A stretch of DNA of 64,000 nt from Heterohyrax brucei (lineage: Eukaryota > Chordata > Mammalia > Hyracoidea > Procaviidae). The notes beneath the pieces are model-generated. The model was not told the DNA's origin. It worked only from the letters and a program-made list of their open reading frames with translations, and searched no databases. The DNA lies in the NCBI GenBank assembly GCA_028571685.1, contig CM053143.1, positions 4,951,501 to 5,015,500 of the forward strand, in the 5' to 3' direction. Each line of letters opens with the position of its first letter. The stretch's first letter is position 1. The position numbers and the translations under genes were made by a program. Of the stretch, positions 45,201-55,869 are shown piece by piece.

Positions 45201-46045
45201 AGCATTGCTTTGGGTGCATTCTGTAGGTTCTGTTAGGATATGTTTTCATTCTCATTTGATTCTGTAAATTTCTTTATTTCATCCTTGATTTCTTCTTTAA
45301 CTCATGGCTTTTTGAGCAAAGTGTTGCTCAGTTTCCATGAGTTCCAGTTTCTATGTATGTTTTTTCTGCTATTGATTTCAACTTTTATGGCTTTATGGTC
45401 TGAAAAGATGTTTTGCAGTAATTCAGTGGTTTGGATTTTGTTGAGATTTTCTTTATGTCCTAAGACATGGTCTACTCTGGAAAACGTTCCATGTTCATTA
45501 AGGAAAGTGTACTTATCTGTTGATAGCTAAAAAGTTCTGTAGGTGTCTATGAGATCCAGTTGGATAACTGTCCCAATAAAATCTGTGTCTTTGCGGAGCT
45601 TTTTTTCTGGATGATCTGTCTTTTACTGTAAGTGGAGTGTCAAATTCTCTAGCTATTATCAGGAGTGATCTACCTCATTTTTCAATGTAGTCAGTGTTTG
45701 TCTGATGTACTTGGAAGCTCTGGTATTGGATCCTTAAATATTTAACATTGCTAAGTTCTGTTTGTATATTTAACTTTTCAGCAATAAATAGTGACGGCAG
45801 ATTTTACATTAAAATCTATTTTATTTGAGAGTATTATTGTCATACTTGCTGTTCTTTGTATATTGTTAACTTAGTACATATTATTCCATCCTTTGATTTT
45901 CAGTTTGTTCATATCTTTAAGTCTAAGGTGTATTTTTTGTAAGCAAATTATAGACAAGTTGTGTCTTTTGATTCGGGATATCATTTGTTTTTCTCTTTAT
46001 TGGACTGTTCAGTCCTTTTACATTCAGTGTAATTATTGAAAGGTT
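42300..46045 (-). pseudogene. L1 element E ORF2 relic
   Basis: Endonuclease region 46045-45240 survives only in fragments (an LNVKGLNSPIKR-type start, TRASKYIRQTLTTLKNEVDH). The RT part has FADD intact at 44014-44025, followed by an open stretch 44013-43708 ([49 protein letters not shown]). C-terminal open pieces: 43116-42934 (FCSPKDFIKRIKRPPTELEK) and 42921-42664 ([37 protein letters not shown]). Many stops and frameshifts; inactive. Confidence 0.92.
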
Positions 46046-46469
46046 AATGCTTAGTGCTATCATTTTGATGTATTTATTTTTGTGTTGGCATTTTCTCTGT
46101 TGCTGTTAATATTCTGTTGTGGGTCATTTTTGTATATGGGTTGACTTTTCATCTTTTTCAGTGCTAGTATTGTTTGTGGAGACTCCTGTCTTACGTTTCT
46201 TGTTTTGATATGTTGCATTGTTATTGTTCTTTGAGGCTACCCATATGATCCCCCTTAGTGTTCTAATTTTAATCCCAATTTTAGTTTCTGCGTATCTTTT
46301 TAACTTCTCCATCTAAAGGAATTGTAACTACTGTAGTATATTCCTCTTTTTTATGTGATTGTGTGATAGTTTTCATGGTATGATCACTGGTTCCCTTATT
46401 TTAATATTGTACCTTTGATTGAGTTTTGTGCCTTCCCTAACTGGGTAGGTTTCTGGATGCTGTGTCCTG

Positions 46470-47390
46470 CATTGCCTCCTTAAATACACACTTAATGGGT
46501 TCGTTTTTCTAAGCAAAGAGCTTCTTTCAGCATTTCTTGTAGTTTTGGTTGGTTTTCACAAAGTCTGTAAGCGTCTATTTATCTGCAAATATCTTAATTT
46601 CATCTTCATATTTGACAGACAATTTTGCAGGACATATAATTTGGGGTTGGAATTTTTTCTCCTTCAATGCTTTGGATGTGTCATCCCACTGCCTCCTTGC
46701 CAATATTGTTTCTGCTGAGAAGTCATACAAAAGCCTACAGGGTTTCCCTCTGAGCTTTGTATTGAGCCTCACTGCCTTTAGAAGCCTCTTTTTATCTTCC
46801 ATTTTGTTAAGCTTGATTATAATATGCCTCAGTGTCTTTCTTTGGGAGTCTATTTTTGTGGCATTCAATACCCACCTTGGATATCTATGTTCTCTTCCTT
46901 TGTAATTTGAGGGACGTTTTCTGCCAGCAACTTAACAACAATACTCTCTATGTTCTCAGCTACCCTTCCCTGTTCAGGTACCACAGTTAACTGTAGATTA
47001 TTCCTCTTAATAGAGTCTCATGTGTTTCTTAATGCTTCTTCATTTTTCTTATTTCTTTTCTGTGATTTCACCTCATAAATGCTGGTGTAAGTTGCTCTGT
47101 GCTTAAGGTCACTAAGTCTGACCCCTATCTCCTCACTTCTGCTCTTTTGGCTTTGGATTGAATTGTCTAGTTTTGTTATTGATCTGCTGGATTTAATATT
47201 ATTGATGTTCCATCAATTCAAACATCTTGCTTAATTTTTCATTTTGCTCTACTGCATTTTGTTTAATCTGTAGGAGGGTACTATATGTCTTTTTTACTTA
47301 ACTTCCAATAGTTACAGAAAAACTTCATCATCTGGGAAGTTTTTTGATTCCTTATTTTGGGAATTTTCTGTAGCCATTGTGGACTGTTTC
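46470..47390 (-). pseudogene. L1 element E ORF1 relic
   Basis: An open C-terminal piece at 46868-46575 includes MNATKIDSQRKTLRHIIIKL, LARRQWDDTSKALKEKKFQP and PAKLSVKYEDEIKIFADK, the ORF1p RRM end and C-terminal domain. The coiled coil upstream (47200-46950) can be followed only across frames. Confidence 0.88.
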
Positions 47391-47963
47391 TTTAAATTGT
47401 TAACGATGGTTTGTTCCTTTCAGGCCACCTGGAGGCTATTCAGTTTCTTTTGTGTTACCTCAACAGGAGCTGAGACATAGTTCTGAGAAGAGTGTTGGCC
47501 ACCAGTTACCTCTGTGTACTCTAGTGACCGGCTCCAGTGTGCTCTCTGGAATGGCAGGCTTTGCCTCCTAGCTGGCAAAGACAGGGTCCTACTTATGGAG
47601 TCACTGAGGCATGTCAACTGACCCTATGATGGAAGTGAGTAAAGGCTCAGGGAGATGTTGCTGGACCCCTTAGCAGTCTTGTTTTTAAATGCTGAGAGCT
47701 GTGCAACAGCTGCCAAAATCAGTCAGGCCATCAGGTGTGGCACCCTGCCCCACCTTCTGCCTGACAATGGAAGCACTTCTTCAGCTATCCCCAGATAGTA
47801 TGATGTAGTTCAAAGTAAGGAGAGGTTATGGCCTTGCTGCCACCCTCAGCCGGGCCCCATCAGTAAGGCAAGACCGTACTAAATATAGCCTTTCTGCTAA
47901 AAAGCATTTTCCCAACTGATACTGCTTCTCAGTTTGGGAATTAGCCCCTGCTGAGTCTTATGA

Positions 47964-48335
47964 TTGAGTGGCTCCACTTTCCAGCTGACCATGATGGAGT
48001 CCCAGCAGAGCTGCCCTTTCTCCTGCAAAACAGCAGAATCTATGGTGCGGTTCAGAAAAGAGAGGGTGGAGGACAGTTGCGCTCTCAGTCAGCAGCTGGG
48101 CTTTCAGTATGTGACTACCCCACACACTGTCTCTCTGCTGCACTATATATTGTTTACTTTAGCACTGCAGTTCAGCGTATTTGCTGGCTCATGCCTATCC
48201 CCTACCTCCCAGAAAAGAAAAAATGAGTCAGTATCTGTAGTCCACTTAAGTGGTGAGCCAGCAGAAGCAGGACTCAGTGTTCACTGCCCCATCTTAGAGA
48301 GAGGTTCCTGTTTAATGGTGCACAGTTCAATCTGA
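47964..48335 (+). other. Antisense open frame in the 5' UTR of L1 element E
   Basis: A 123-codon frame antisense to the L1, 129-500 bases from its 5' end. Its middle (LGFQYVTTPHTVSLLHYILF, TLALQFSVFAG) matches in frame the antisense frame at 1529-1717. The N-terminus is cysteine-rich (SCPFSCKTAE). Candidate counterpart of primate ORF0 by position only. Confidence 0.35.
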
Positions 48336-48464
48336 CAACCCTAGGCCATATCCTAGGGATGCTTGGGTGTCCAGAGTGCTCCATCCAATTATCAATCCAG
48401 GCCTCTGTTCTTAGAGGGCATTGAGGAGGCATCTGTCTAGCCCACCATCTTGGCCTTGCCCTCC

Positions 48465-48570
48465 AAGACCTTTCTTCCAAGGTGCTTGTAAGTAGTTTCT
48501 AACCCAAAACCTTTCAGCTGGCAGTGAAATCCATCAATCATTCGAGCCACCTACGGACTCCCACCAATAT
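48465..48570 (-). mobile_element. AfroSINE variant, right half
   Basis: GACCTTTCTTCCAAGGTGCT, AACCCAAAACCTTTCAGCTG, GAGCCACCTACGGACTCCCA continue the SINE broken at 41399; this half includes the tRNA-like head in reverse. Confidence 0.8.
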
Positions 48571-49529
48571 CCTTCAGTCTTACTGACTGATAATCTTCAG
48601 GACATGGACTAAAGGAGGAGCTGGGAGCTTGGTTTCATCTATGAAAAGCATCAGCCCTGAAGGGTCTGAAGCAATACTAGGCTTTTTTTTTTTTGGCAGT
48701 GGTAATCAGTGAGTTGTTTTTATGTTTTTGTTGTGCTTTTGCTTTGGACTAAGCATTAAAAATTGCTATGATATGAAGGAACACTGAATACAATATGCCT
48801 GTCACATCATGTCTTGTTATTTTCTTTCTGCTTTCAATTTATGCCAGTTAGTCTCCAGGTCATCTTAAGAGTGAGATCTCTGAGAGTGAGATAAATCAGA
48901 GAATAAGTGGTCTGCAGACACAACAAAGGATTTTTCTGGATGTACCTGTGAGGTTTCAGAGGAATCAAGTTATAGGAACCCCAGGAGTATAAACAATGGT
49001 TTTACATTTATAGCTGATGCAAAACTGGTATAATTTGAATACAGTTTCTAAAGTTTACAAGATGCCAATATTGAATGCTATGCCATTTAACATCATGGAA
49101 ATGAGACTCAAGCACAGATGGGTTTTCTGGTTTCAAAGGAACAAATCCTTAAATTTAAATAATTGTGAGAATAATTACATAAATTTTTGCAAGTTACAAA
49201 GAATATATCACATTCTTTAAAATATAGTTCTCTGTGTGCTATAATTATTCCCTCTATAAGAGTGTTACAAAAAAACACTGAAGCAAAGCTTTCTTCAATC
49301 AGCATTATCATCATAAACTTTGAAGTATATTTATTAATGTTCTTTTACATGCTTCTGTGACAAGAATGGAAGCTTTCAGCATGTAAAACTTTACATGTAA
49401 TTGCAGAGCTTGATTATTTAGATCTCTAGGCAATAGCAAGGGCAATAATTTTATTTCATTTGTGTAAAAATTTTATATAACATACACATGTCACACACAT
49501 ATGTATATAACATACATTTATATATAAAT
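48571..49529. other. No recognisable feature
   Basis: About 960 bases with a T11 run at 48682-48692 and a TA-rich stretch near 49495-49525. Open frames at 49017-49314 lack familiar motifs. Confidence 0.5.
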
Positions 49530-49690
49530 GGAAACCTTGGTGACATAGTGGGTTAAGTGCTACATCTGCTAACCAAAAGATCAGCAGTTCACATCTGCCA
49601 GATGCTCCTTGGAAACTCTATGTGCAGTTCTACTCTGTCCCATAGGGTCGCTATAAGTGGGACTCGACTAGATGGCAGTGGGTTTGGGGG
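49530..49690 (+). mobile_element. AfroSINE
   Basis: Well preserved: TTGGTGACATAGTGGGTTAA, GCTAACCAAAAGATCAGCAG, GATGCTCCTTGGAAACTCTA, CCATAGGGTCGCTATAAGTG, GATGGCAGTGGGTTTGG. Confidence 0.94.
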
Positions 49691-50063
49691 TTGATATATA
49701 AGTTATTTACATTCCTATTGCTTAGAAAACTAAATAAATTCTGAATTATTTGGTAATTTTGAAGTGCTGAGGGTTTCCATTGGGGTTGCTCTCTCTCAAA
49801 CATATGAATGTGTGGTCTTCATTATTCACAGTAGTTAAATTCTATGATTTGCCACTGAATTAGTAATTAATGAAACATTCTTATTGGATCTCAGCTGGAA
49901 TCATGCCTGTAGCACAACTTAAATTTGTTGTGGCTGTGTGCATGCATATGTCCATAAATGACTGGGAAAATGCAACAAGTATTGATTTTGAAGTTATGAA
50001 AGAATTAATTTTTATTGAGTAGGAAATTTGAAAATACAGAACCTGTGAATAATGGCTATCAAC
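49691..50063. other. No recognisable feature
   Basis: About 370 bases with no assignable repeat or gene. Confidence 0.5.
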
Positions 50064-50124
50064 TGTGTGTCTCTGTGTGTGTATATACATATATGTATAT
50101 ACGTGTGTGTGTGTATATATATAA

Positions 50125-50162
<38 letters not shown>

Positions 50163-50165
50163 GCA
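50064..50165 (+). repeat. TG/TA/CA compound microsatellite, self-complementary
   Basis: TG-rich and TATATA blocks are followed by an ACACAC run of about 13 units and a TATATATA block. The TG-rich half can pair with the CA-rich half, so a hairpin is possible. The frames across it translate to low-complexity peptides and are not genes. Confidence 0.95.
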
Positions 50166-50336
50166 AGCTATACCCAATTCACAATGTATTCAAGTTACGA
50201 GAAACTGCATTTACCAACACCTATTTTTGGTACATCTCTTCATTAATATGTACTATATAAAATGTTGCAATGCTAATTTTCTGAGGTTATCATTCTCAAG
50301 GCCCTAAAGACAGATAAAGATTGCATTTATAAAGAT

Positions 50337-50363
50337 GCCAAGCCAAGCCAAGCCAAGTGCCAT
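50337..50363 (-). mobile_element. AfroSINE-tail fragment with four tail units
   Basis: GCCAAGCCAAGCCAAGCCAA followed by GTGCCAT: the tail unit repeated about four times, then the start of the SINE end. Flanks ATAAAGAT and CTAAAAGG are only loosely similar. Confidence 0.7.
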
Positions 50364-50529
50364 CTAAAAGGCATTGATAATGGGAAAGAGAACAAGATAT
50401 TAGACTTAGGTCAGAGCCAACTTACTATGGTGTCCTTGAGATGAAACCTGGTTGAAAGTCAGGTACTACCTCTGATACCTATATACACATACATATGCAT
50501 TTATATGTATGCAAATTGTTGCTGTTCTT

Positions 50530-50712
50530 GTTTGCCGTGGAGTTGATTCTAACTCATAGTGACCCTGCATGACAGAGTGGAACTTCCCCATGGGGTTTCC
50601 TTGGCTATAATCTTTATAGGAGGTGGGTACCAGGCCTTTTCTCACACAGAGCTGCTGGTGTGTTTAAACCATCAAACTTTTAGTTAGTGACCAAGCCCTT
50701 AATGAATATGCC
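50530..50712 (-). mobile_element. AfroSINE
   Basis: Reverse orientation: TGCCGTGGAGTTGATTCTAA, CCCCATGGGGTTTCCTTGGC, ACCATCAAACTTTTAGTTAG, CCAAGCCCTTAATGAATATG. Full length. Confidence 0.92.
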
Positions 50713-50840
50713 ACCAAAAGCCAAACCCTTTCCTGCCAAGTCAATTCCGTTTCATAGAGAACCTCTAGGATAGGGTAGATCTGCCCCATAAATTTTCCAA
50801 AGAGCGCCTAGTGGATTAGAACTGCTGACCCCCAGATCTT
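50713..50840 (-). mobile_element. AfroSINE, second copy in tandem
   Basis: Directly follows the previous copy, in the same direction: TTTCCTGCCAAGTCAATTCC, GGTAGATCTGCCCCATAAAT, GCGCCTAGTGGATTAGAACT. The head is missing. Confidence 0.85.
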
Positions 50841-51257
50841 CTTATACATGTATACTCATGTACATGTACAAATATGTGTATATTATACGCACACATTCAT
50901 ATATATAGCCTTATCTGTCTATGTGTGTTACATGTGCAGAAATGTCATATCACCTGTCCTGTATAATCTTCCCTACTCTCTCATGTACAAGTGGTAGTTT
51001 TCAGTTATGAGCTCACTGTGCATGCTATACATGATAGCACCTATAACCTTAGGCAGCATTCTTTTGTTCACATGTATATTTCGTTGGACTGTGAACACTT
51101 TGGGAACATCTTGAAAGCGGTGACTATGTCTTCATCTTTTTTCAACTCCAGTGAATTATTAGTTTAAGAAATTGGACATTGTAAGAGTTCATTTCCCATT
51201 GTAAGTGTTCTTATGTTTATTTGAATACACAGACACAATGGAAAGAATATGTAAACA
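50841..51257. other. Unassigned; TA/TG-rich start
   Basis: Begins with a TACATGTA-rich stretch (50845-50935). The rest shows no gene or nameable repeat. Confidence 0.45.
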
Positions 51258-51328
51258 TAAACCTTTGTGACACAAATGGTTAAACAGTCAGATGCTAACA
51301 GAAAGTTTTGCAGTACAAGTCCACCCAA
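51258..51328 (+). mobile_element. AfroSINE 5' fragment
   Basis: AAACCTTTGTGACACAAATG, GTTAAACAGTCAGATGCTAA, then the B-box region ending at GTCCACCC. The rest is missing. Confidence 0.75.
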
Positions 51329-51439
51329 GAAAAGAATATATTAAAATATGAAATAGACAAGAACTCTTCTGCTCAGGAACATCAATCATCCCCCAATCTA
51401 CTCGAAGTAGAAGCAATGAGATGTATAAAACTGTACACA

Positions 51440-51878
51440 AAGCTGCCCAACATTGCCCTTTGGCCTTCGTCTCCTTTTACTGTCCCTTCACTTGTACTTT
51501 TGCAGCCACGTTGGCCTCCTTCCTCTTCTTTGAATACTCTAGGCAACTCCTACTTCAAGGTCACTGAATGTGTCATTTCATTTGCCTGAAACTCATTACC
51601 CCAAGTAACTACTAGCTCACTTTTCTAGAGTGTTTACTCACTCTCTTAGAGCCACTCGTCTTTAAATCACAACTCTTCTGGACACGATGTATTCTTCTCC
51701 ATATTGTATTTTTGTTACCACCTAACGTGGCATATTATACTTAATTTTCTTCATTGTCTGCCTTCCTCAACCAGAATGGAAACTCTAATGAAGGGCATAA
51801 ATTCTGAATGCACCATTTACTGGTATTTTCTCGGTGCCTGGCACATAGTAGGTGCTCAATACATTTCTGTGTGAAAAG
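51440..51878 (+). mobile_element. L2 LINE 3' end
   Basis: GCCACGTTGGCCTCCTTCCT, TTTGCCTGAAACTCATTACC, and the strong L2 end GTGCCTGGCACATAGTAGGT followed by GCTCAATACATTTCTGTG. Confidence 0.85.
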
Positions 51879-51914
51879 TAAAGGATTAGGTAAAAACTCC
51901 TTTTATAGATTAGA

Positions 51915-52150
51915 ACCAGTGAGGTGACAATAAGAATACAGATTTGGATTCAAATTGGCTGAATTTGAATCCTGGTTTAGCACCTAGATATGTGGTCTTG
52001 TTTAGACTTCTTCTTTATATGTATCTTTATTCATCTAAAAAATAAAATAAAATAAAACAACGAGAATTACAAACCACAGAGGGTTATTGTGAGAAATAAA
52101 ATTATTACTGTATGTTAGTCCTTCAAAACTGTGCTGGATGCTTAGAAAAC
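51915..52150 (+). mobile_element. MIR SINE with an AAAAT insertion
   Basis: TGAATTTGAATCCTGGTTTA, GATATGTGGTCTTGTTTAGA, TATTCATCTAAAAAATAAAA and GGGTTATTGTGAGAAATAAA follow the MIR order. An AAAAT-unit microsatellite at 52035-52060 has expanded in the middle. Confidence 0.8.
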
Positions 52151-52383
52151 ACTCAAGACATATTCTCTGTTTGTTCCTATAGTCCCTTACAATATAACAG
52201 TTCATTTGATCAAAAGGTGAATGTCAAAAGTTACACAAGAACTGACTACTCCTTTTGATGCTAGAGGATAGGAATGCTTCCAATACATAGGGAAAGCATT
52301 TTCTGCCTAACTTGTCTTATGTCTCTCTGGATCAACACATAACAGCTATATACTTTTCTGGCACTATTTCAGAAGTGGAAACG

Positions 52384-52540
52384 TGTGGTGTGATGGTTAA
52401 GTGATGCAGCTGCTAACCAAAAGGTCAACAGTTCGAATCTGCCAGGTGCTCCTTGGAAACTCTGTGGGGCAGTTCTACTCTGTCTATAGGGTCACTGACT
52501 CAAAACTGACTCTACAGCAGTGAGGTTTTTTGTTTGCATT
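52384..52540 (+). mobile_element. AfroSINE
   Basis: TGTGGTGTGATGGTTAAGTG, GCTGCTAACCAAAAGGTCAA, B-box-like AGTTCGAATCT at 52430-52440, GGAAACTCTGTGGGGCAGTT, and a T-rich GTTTGC tail. Confidence 0.93.
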
Positions 52541-54961
52541 TTAAAAGTACACTGTCAGAACCTGTGCTTACGTTCTCTAGGAAAACACTAAAGAACCCAG
52601 AAGTATGATCAACCACAGAATGCTATTCTGCCTGTAAGAAACTGTGGAAAACTAACACAAGTTTTTCTACTACAGTTTCACACAGAGCTTCTCTACTGCT
52701 AATTGGAGGCTGAATAAAATACCATTTAATTATTTTTCTATTCTGTGCAACTCTATTTTTAATAGAAATTCTTAATAAGATTATACTGAGGCTCAGATGA
52801 CCCAGGGGACTTACCAACAACCACATGAAAATAAATGTCAGTTATAATTAAATCAATTTCATCCCTAATGTTTGCGAAGCCAGGACGCAACTACAAATGG
52901 AGGCCCACAGGCACATTTCTTAAATATTTAAAAACTATGTACAGGCTGCTACCAAACTGATAAATACAATGTGTTTTAGACTTATGATTTGTCAAACACA
53001 CTGTCATAATGATTTTAAAGGCTAGATTCGAATGTATACTTGGATATAAAGAGATCTATGTCAGGTTGTGGCAGCTCTGAGAGAGCTACCACTGGTCCCA
53101 CAACTGGACTGTCATCTCTGACCCAAGGTGCCTTTTCCCACCTGACTTTCTCACACGCTGTGAGGGGTCTCACTCACATTATGTGTCAAAGACCCGGTCC
53201 ACATATTCTGGTTTTACTTGCACCTCCACAAGCAACCATTGTTCAGGCTTAGGTTGGCAGATTCAGGGAAATAGTCCACAAAGTCCCCAGAGACATGTTG
53301 TGGTTCCTTGGGGAGAAAATTCTGGGATCTCAGAATATGGAGCAAGGAAACTCTAGAGGATGACAGCTTGTGAGATTTGTGTGGACACATCTCCTTGGCA
53401 TGCAGGCTTCTTGCTATGGGTTGGATCTTAGCCAATAAGCCTCTAAAGTATAGGACTCAGAGAAGGAGATCCTCTTGCTGGGTAATATTGATAACTATAG
53501 ATCTTAATGAATTCAGTAAGCTCTATTAATTTTTTTTATTTTAATAGTATTCAGCTAAACTACAAAAATAATTACAGACAGCATGAATGTCAATTTTTTA
53601 AATTTCTTGATTACAGATATAAAAAATTGAGTTAAAAAGTAAATGTGGAAAAACATTCTGCAACATACTTAGACACTTCAGAATATTGCACTGGTCTACT
53701 ATTTTAATGACATCACGCTAGTCTGACTAGATGATCTAGAAAGAACAAGAACATTGAAGACTTGATAGAACATATACATCACAGAGAGTAAGAGACAAAA
53801 GAGTATGAAAACCTACCATATCGGTTGAATTTTAGGGCGTCCAGTGGTCTTGCATATACCCAGACATCGACTGCCAAGTGAAAGACAAATTTGTGCACAT
53901 TCCATTTGCACCTTAAAAAGGAAAACTCAATACCTAGTCACCCTTTGTGGGTTCTAGAGGCTCTCTTTGGGTTCTATTCCACTTATGGGAAGATAGTCTT
54001 GGCCCGTGTACTGAGTTATCCGGGAAGCTGACATCTTTGAGAGGGTCCCGATGCAAGCTACTTTGTTGTAATTTTTTGACACTGTTGGTGAAAAAAACAA
54101 TAACACAAGGAAGTTATAGCAAATCCCAATAGGACAATCATTATATTTTGGACCTCTGGAATTCATAGGAGCAGGCCATATACAGCAAAAAATTATAAAA
54201 ACATCTTTTGAAAACATAGCTCCTGGCAAGCTTTTGAGTCTCAGTAGAGATGGAGTACCTGACAATGAAATATCAAGAAATCATACAATCAGAACTTCCC
54301 CATAATTTCTTTAGATCACATAGATGCATTAACAATTGTTCCTAAGGTAATTGTACATATGAGATTAGGCACAAGCTGTGAGTCACAAGATAGCTACAGC
54401 AGCCTGTGTCCCAAACACCCGTTCAGTCACCACTATTACAAGAAGGCCTCTCTCTCAACTCACACGTATGGCCAAGTGTGGGATGTCATAACCAAATGAA
54501 GAAAGATATAAAATTCTGAGGATAAAAAACTGATGTGTTGGCTTGTTATTTGAGTGGAAATAAAAAATTAGTTGCGGTCCCCTTTCCTTGGGTTGATCTT
54601 GAAAGGCAACAGTGAAGGATAACGCTCTCTTCAATGATTTTGTCTGCTCAACGTATTATAGGAAAAAAAAAAAAGTACAAGGTAGGAAAAATATGGATCA
54701 TGGATTATGGTGAATTGCTTAGCTGGTGAGACAGAAGTTAAAACAAAAAGTGTTAGAAGATCAGGACAAGGCAATCCATGGAAGACATATGAGGACACAC
54801 CTACAAAAGTGGGCATGTAGTAAGAATCTCTTGTATCACCAACTGGAAGGTATCCACTGCTGAATAGCCATTAAACAACATGGTAGACATAGTGACAGGA
54901 TCACTTGACCTCACCCAGCCTATATCATTGAAAACTCCAGTGCTAGCACAACAGACATATC
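52541..54961. other. 2.4 kb without a recognised gene or repeat
   Basis: Short open frames of 60-103 codons occur (53040-53252, 53214-53435, 53947-54265), none with a motif I know. Positions 53900-54480 have a more coding-like composition across frames (segments LFGFYSTYGKIVLARVLSYP and LYFGPLEFIGAGHIQQKIIK), so an old retroelement or retrogene is possible, but I could not identify one. An A12 run lies at 54663-54674. Confidence 0.4.
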
Positions 54962-54977
54962 AAAGAGTAGCCACAGA

Positions 54978-55553
54978 CATGCAGTAAAGACAACTGAGAA
55001 GACAGAGAGACCCATAAGAGTGGGTGCCTACATCGACCTGGGACCAGTAGAACCAGATGGTGCCCGGCCACCACCAGGGATAGCCATGACGGAGCTCACA
55101 GAGAGGAGCCTCACTGGCAACACAAGAATAAAAAGAGGTGCATCATGAGATCTCCACTAAAAGACCTCAATTGATGGTCCAGCGGTTTTGGGATTCCTCT
55201 GAGAGCGTGACCCCCGGCCCTGATGCTGCCCGTTCCCATAAATTATAACAAAGGTCCACTCTTTGGACAGGAATGGAATGGACTTGGCAATGCAGAGTAA
55301 CCATATGTTGGAAGCACTTTATGGTTCTATACATCTATAGGATATCATCCTGCTGACCTCTGGCTGGAGGAAGGGGAGTGGACGGAGAGGAGGGGAAAGG
55401 AGACTGTTGGGAGGATGAGACGTGTATGGAGCAGAGAGGAATAGTGTGCTGTCACCGGACAGGGAGAGCAGTGGAAGCTGCATATAGGGGGGCATGTAAA
55501 TTTACATGTGAATGTACATTTTCACTCAGTTATGTTAAATAAATTAAAAAAAA
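54978..55553 (+). mobile_element. L1 3' UTR copy with target-site duplication
   Basis: A 5'-truncated L1 with only the GC-rich 3' UTR: GTGCCCGGCCACCACCAGGG, CCGGCCCTGATGCTGCCCGT, TATAGGATATCATCCTGCTG, AGTGTGCTGTCACCGGACAG, and an A11 tail. Perfect 16-bp flanking repeats AAAGAGTAGCCACAGA lie at 54962-54977 and 55554-55569, which shows a real insertion. Confidence 0.94.
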
Positions 55554-55569
55554 AAAGAGTAGCCACAGA

Positions 55570-55869
55570 GGCAGTTCAACTTCTCTTCTTCATTCTGCTT
55601 CTCTTGTTGCCTCACAAGTCTTTCTGACAGCACACCTCAATAAATTTTTTTGCAGCCAAATACCCATCTCAGATGCTGTTTCTAGGAAAACTCGAAAAAA
55701 TACAATGCTGCCCAATCTCTCCTCATTTTTTCATCCTTTTCTCCCTCCCTTCTTTCTTTTTTTTCTGTTCTTCCTCATATCTGTTTGTGGAACAATTTCT
55801 CTAGACTTGCAGTAGAAGCCTATTAAGTAACATTTCAGTTTTTGTCCAGCAGGTTAATGACATCAGTTT
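55570..55869. other. Unassigned
   Basis: About 300 bases, pyrimidine-rich near 55730-55780, with no named feature. Confidence 0.45.

Larger units (their letters stand above)
41400..48464 (-). mobile_element. L1 element E, full-length, inserted in an AfroSINE
   Basis: A 7.06-kb minus-strand L1. The 5' end at 48464 reads GGAGGGCAAGGCCAAGATGG on the minus strand, and the 3' end at 41400 is A-rich. Layout: 5' UTR 48464 to about 47390, ORF1 to about 46470, ORF2 from about 46045 to 42300, 3' UTR to 41400. It splits an AfroSINE, with AGACATTTTTT on the left (41394) and AGACCTTTCTT on the right (48466) as a likely imperfect target-site duplication. Same subfamily as the L1s at 1258 and 35985. Broken by many stops. 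Confidence 0.95.

Noticed and set aside
49881..50260. Three frames of 64-98 codons over the TG/CA repeat
   Set aside because: Translated microsatellite (CVCVCV and HTHTHT runs).
53040..54265. Possible retroviral env or gag relic
   Set aside because: Some peptide segments look coding, but I could not match any family with confidence and saw no LTRs around it.
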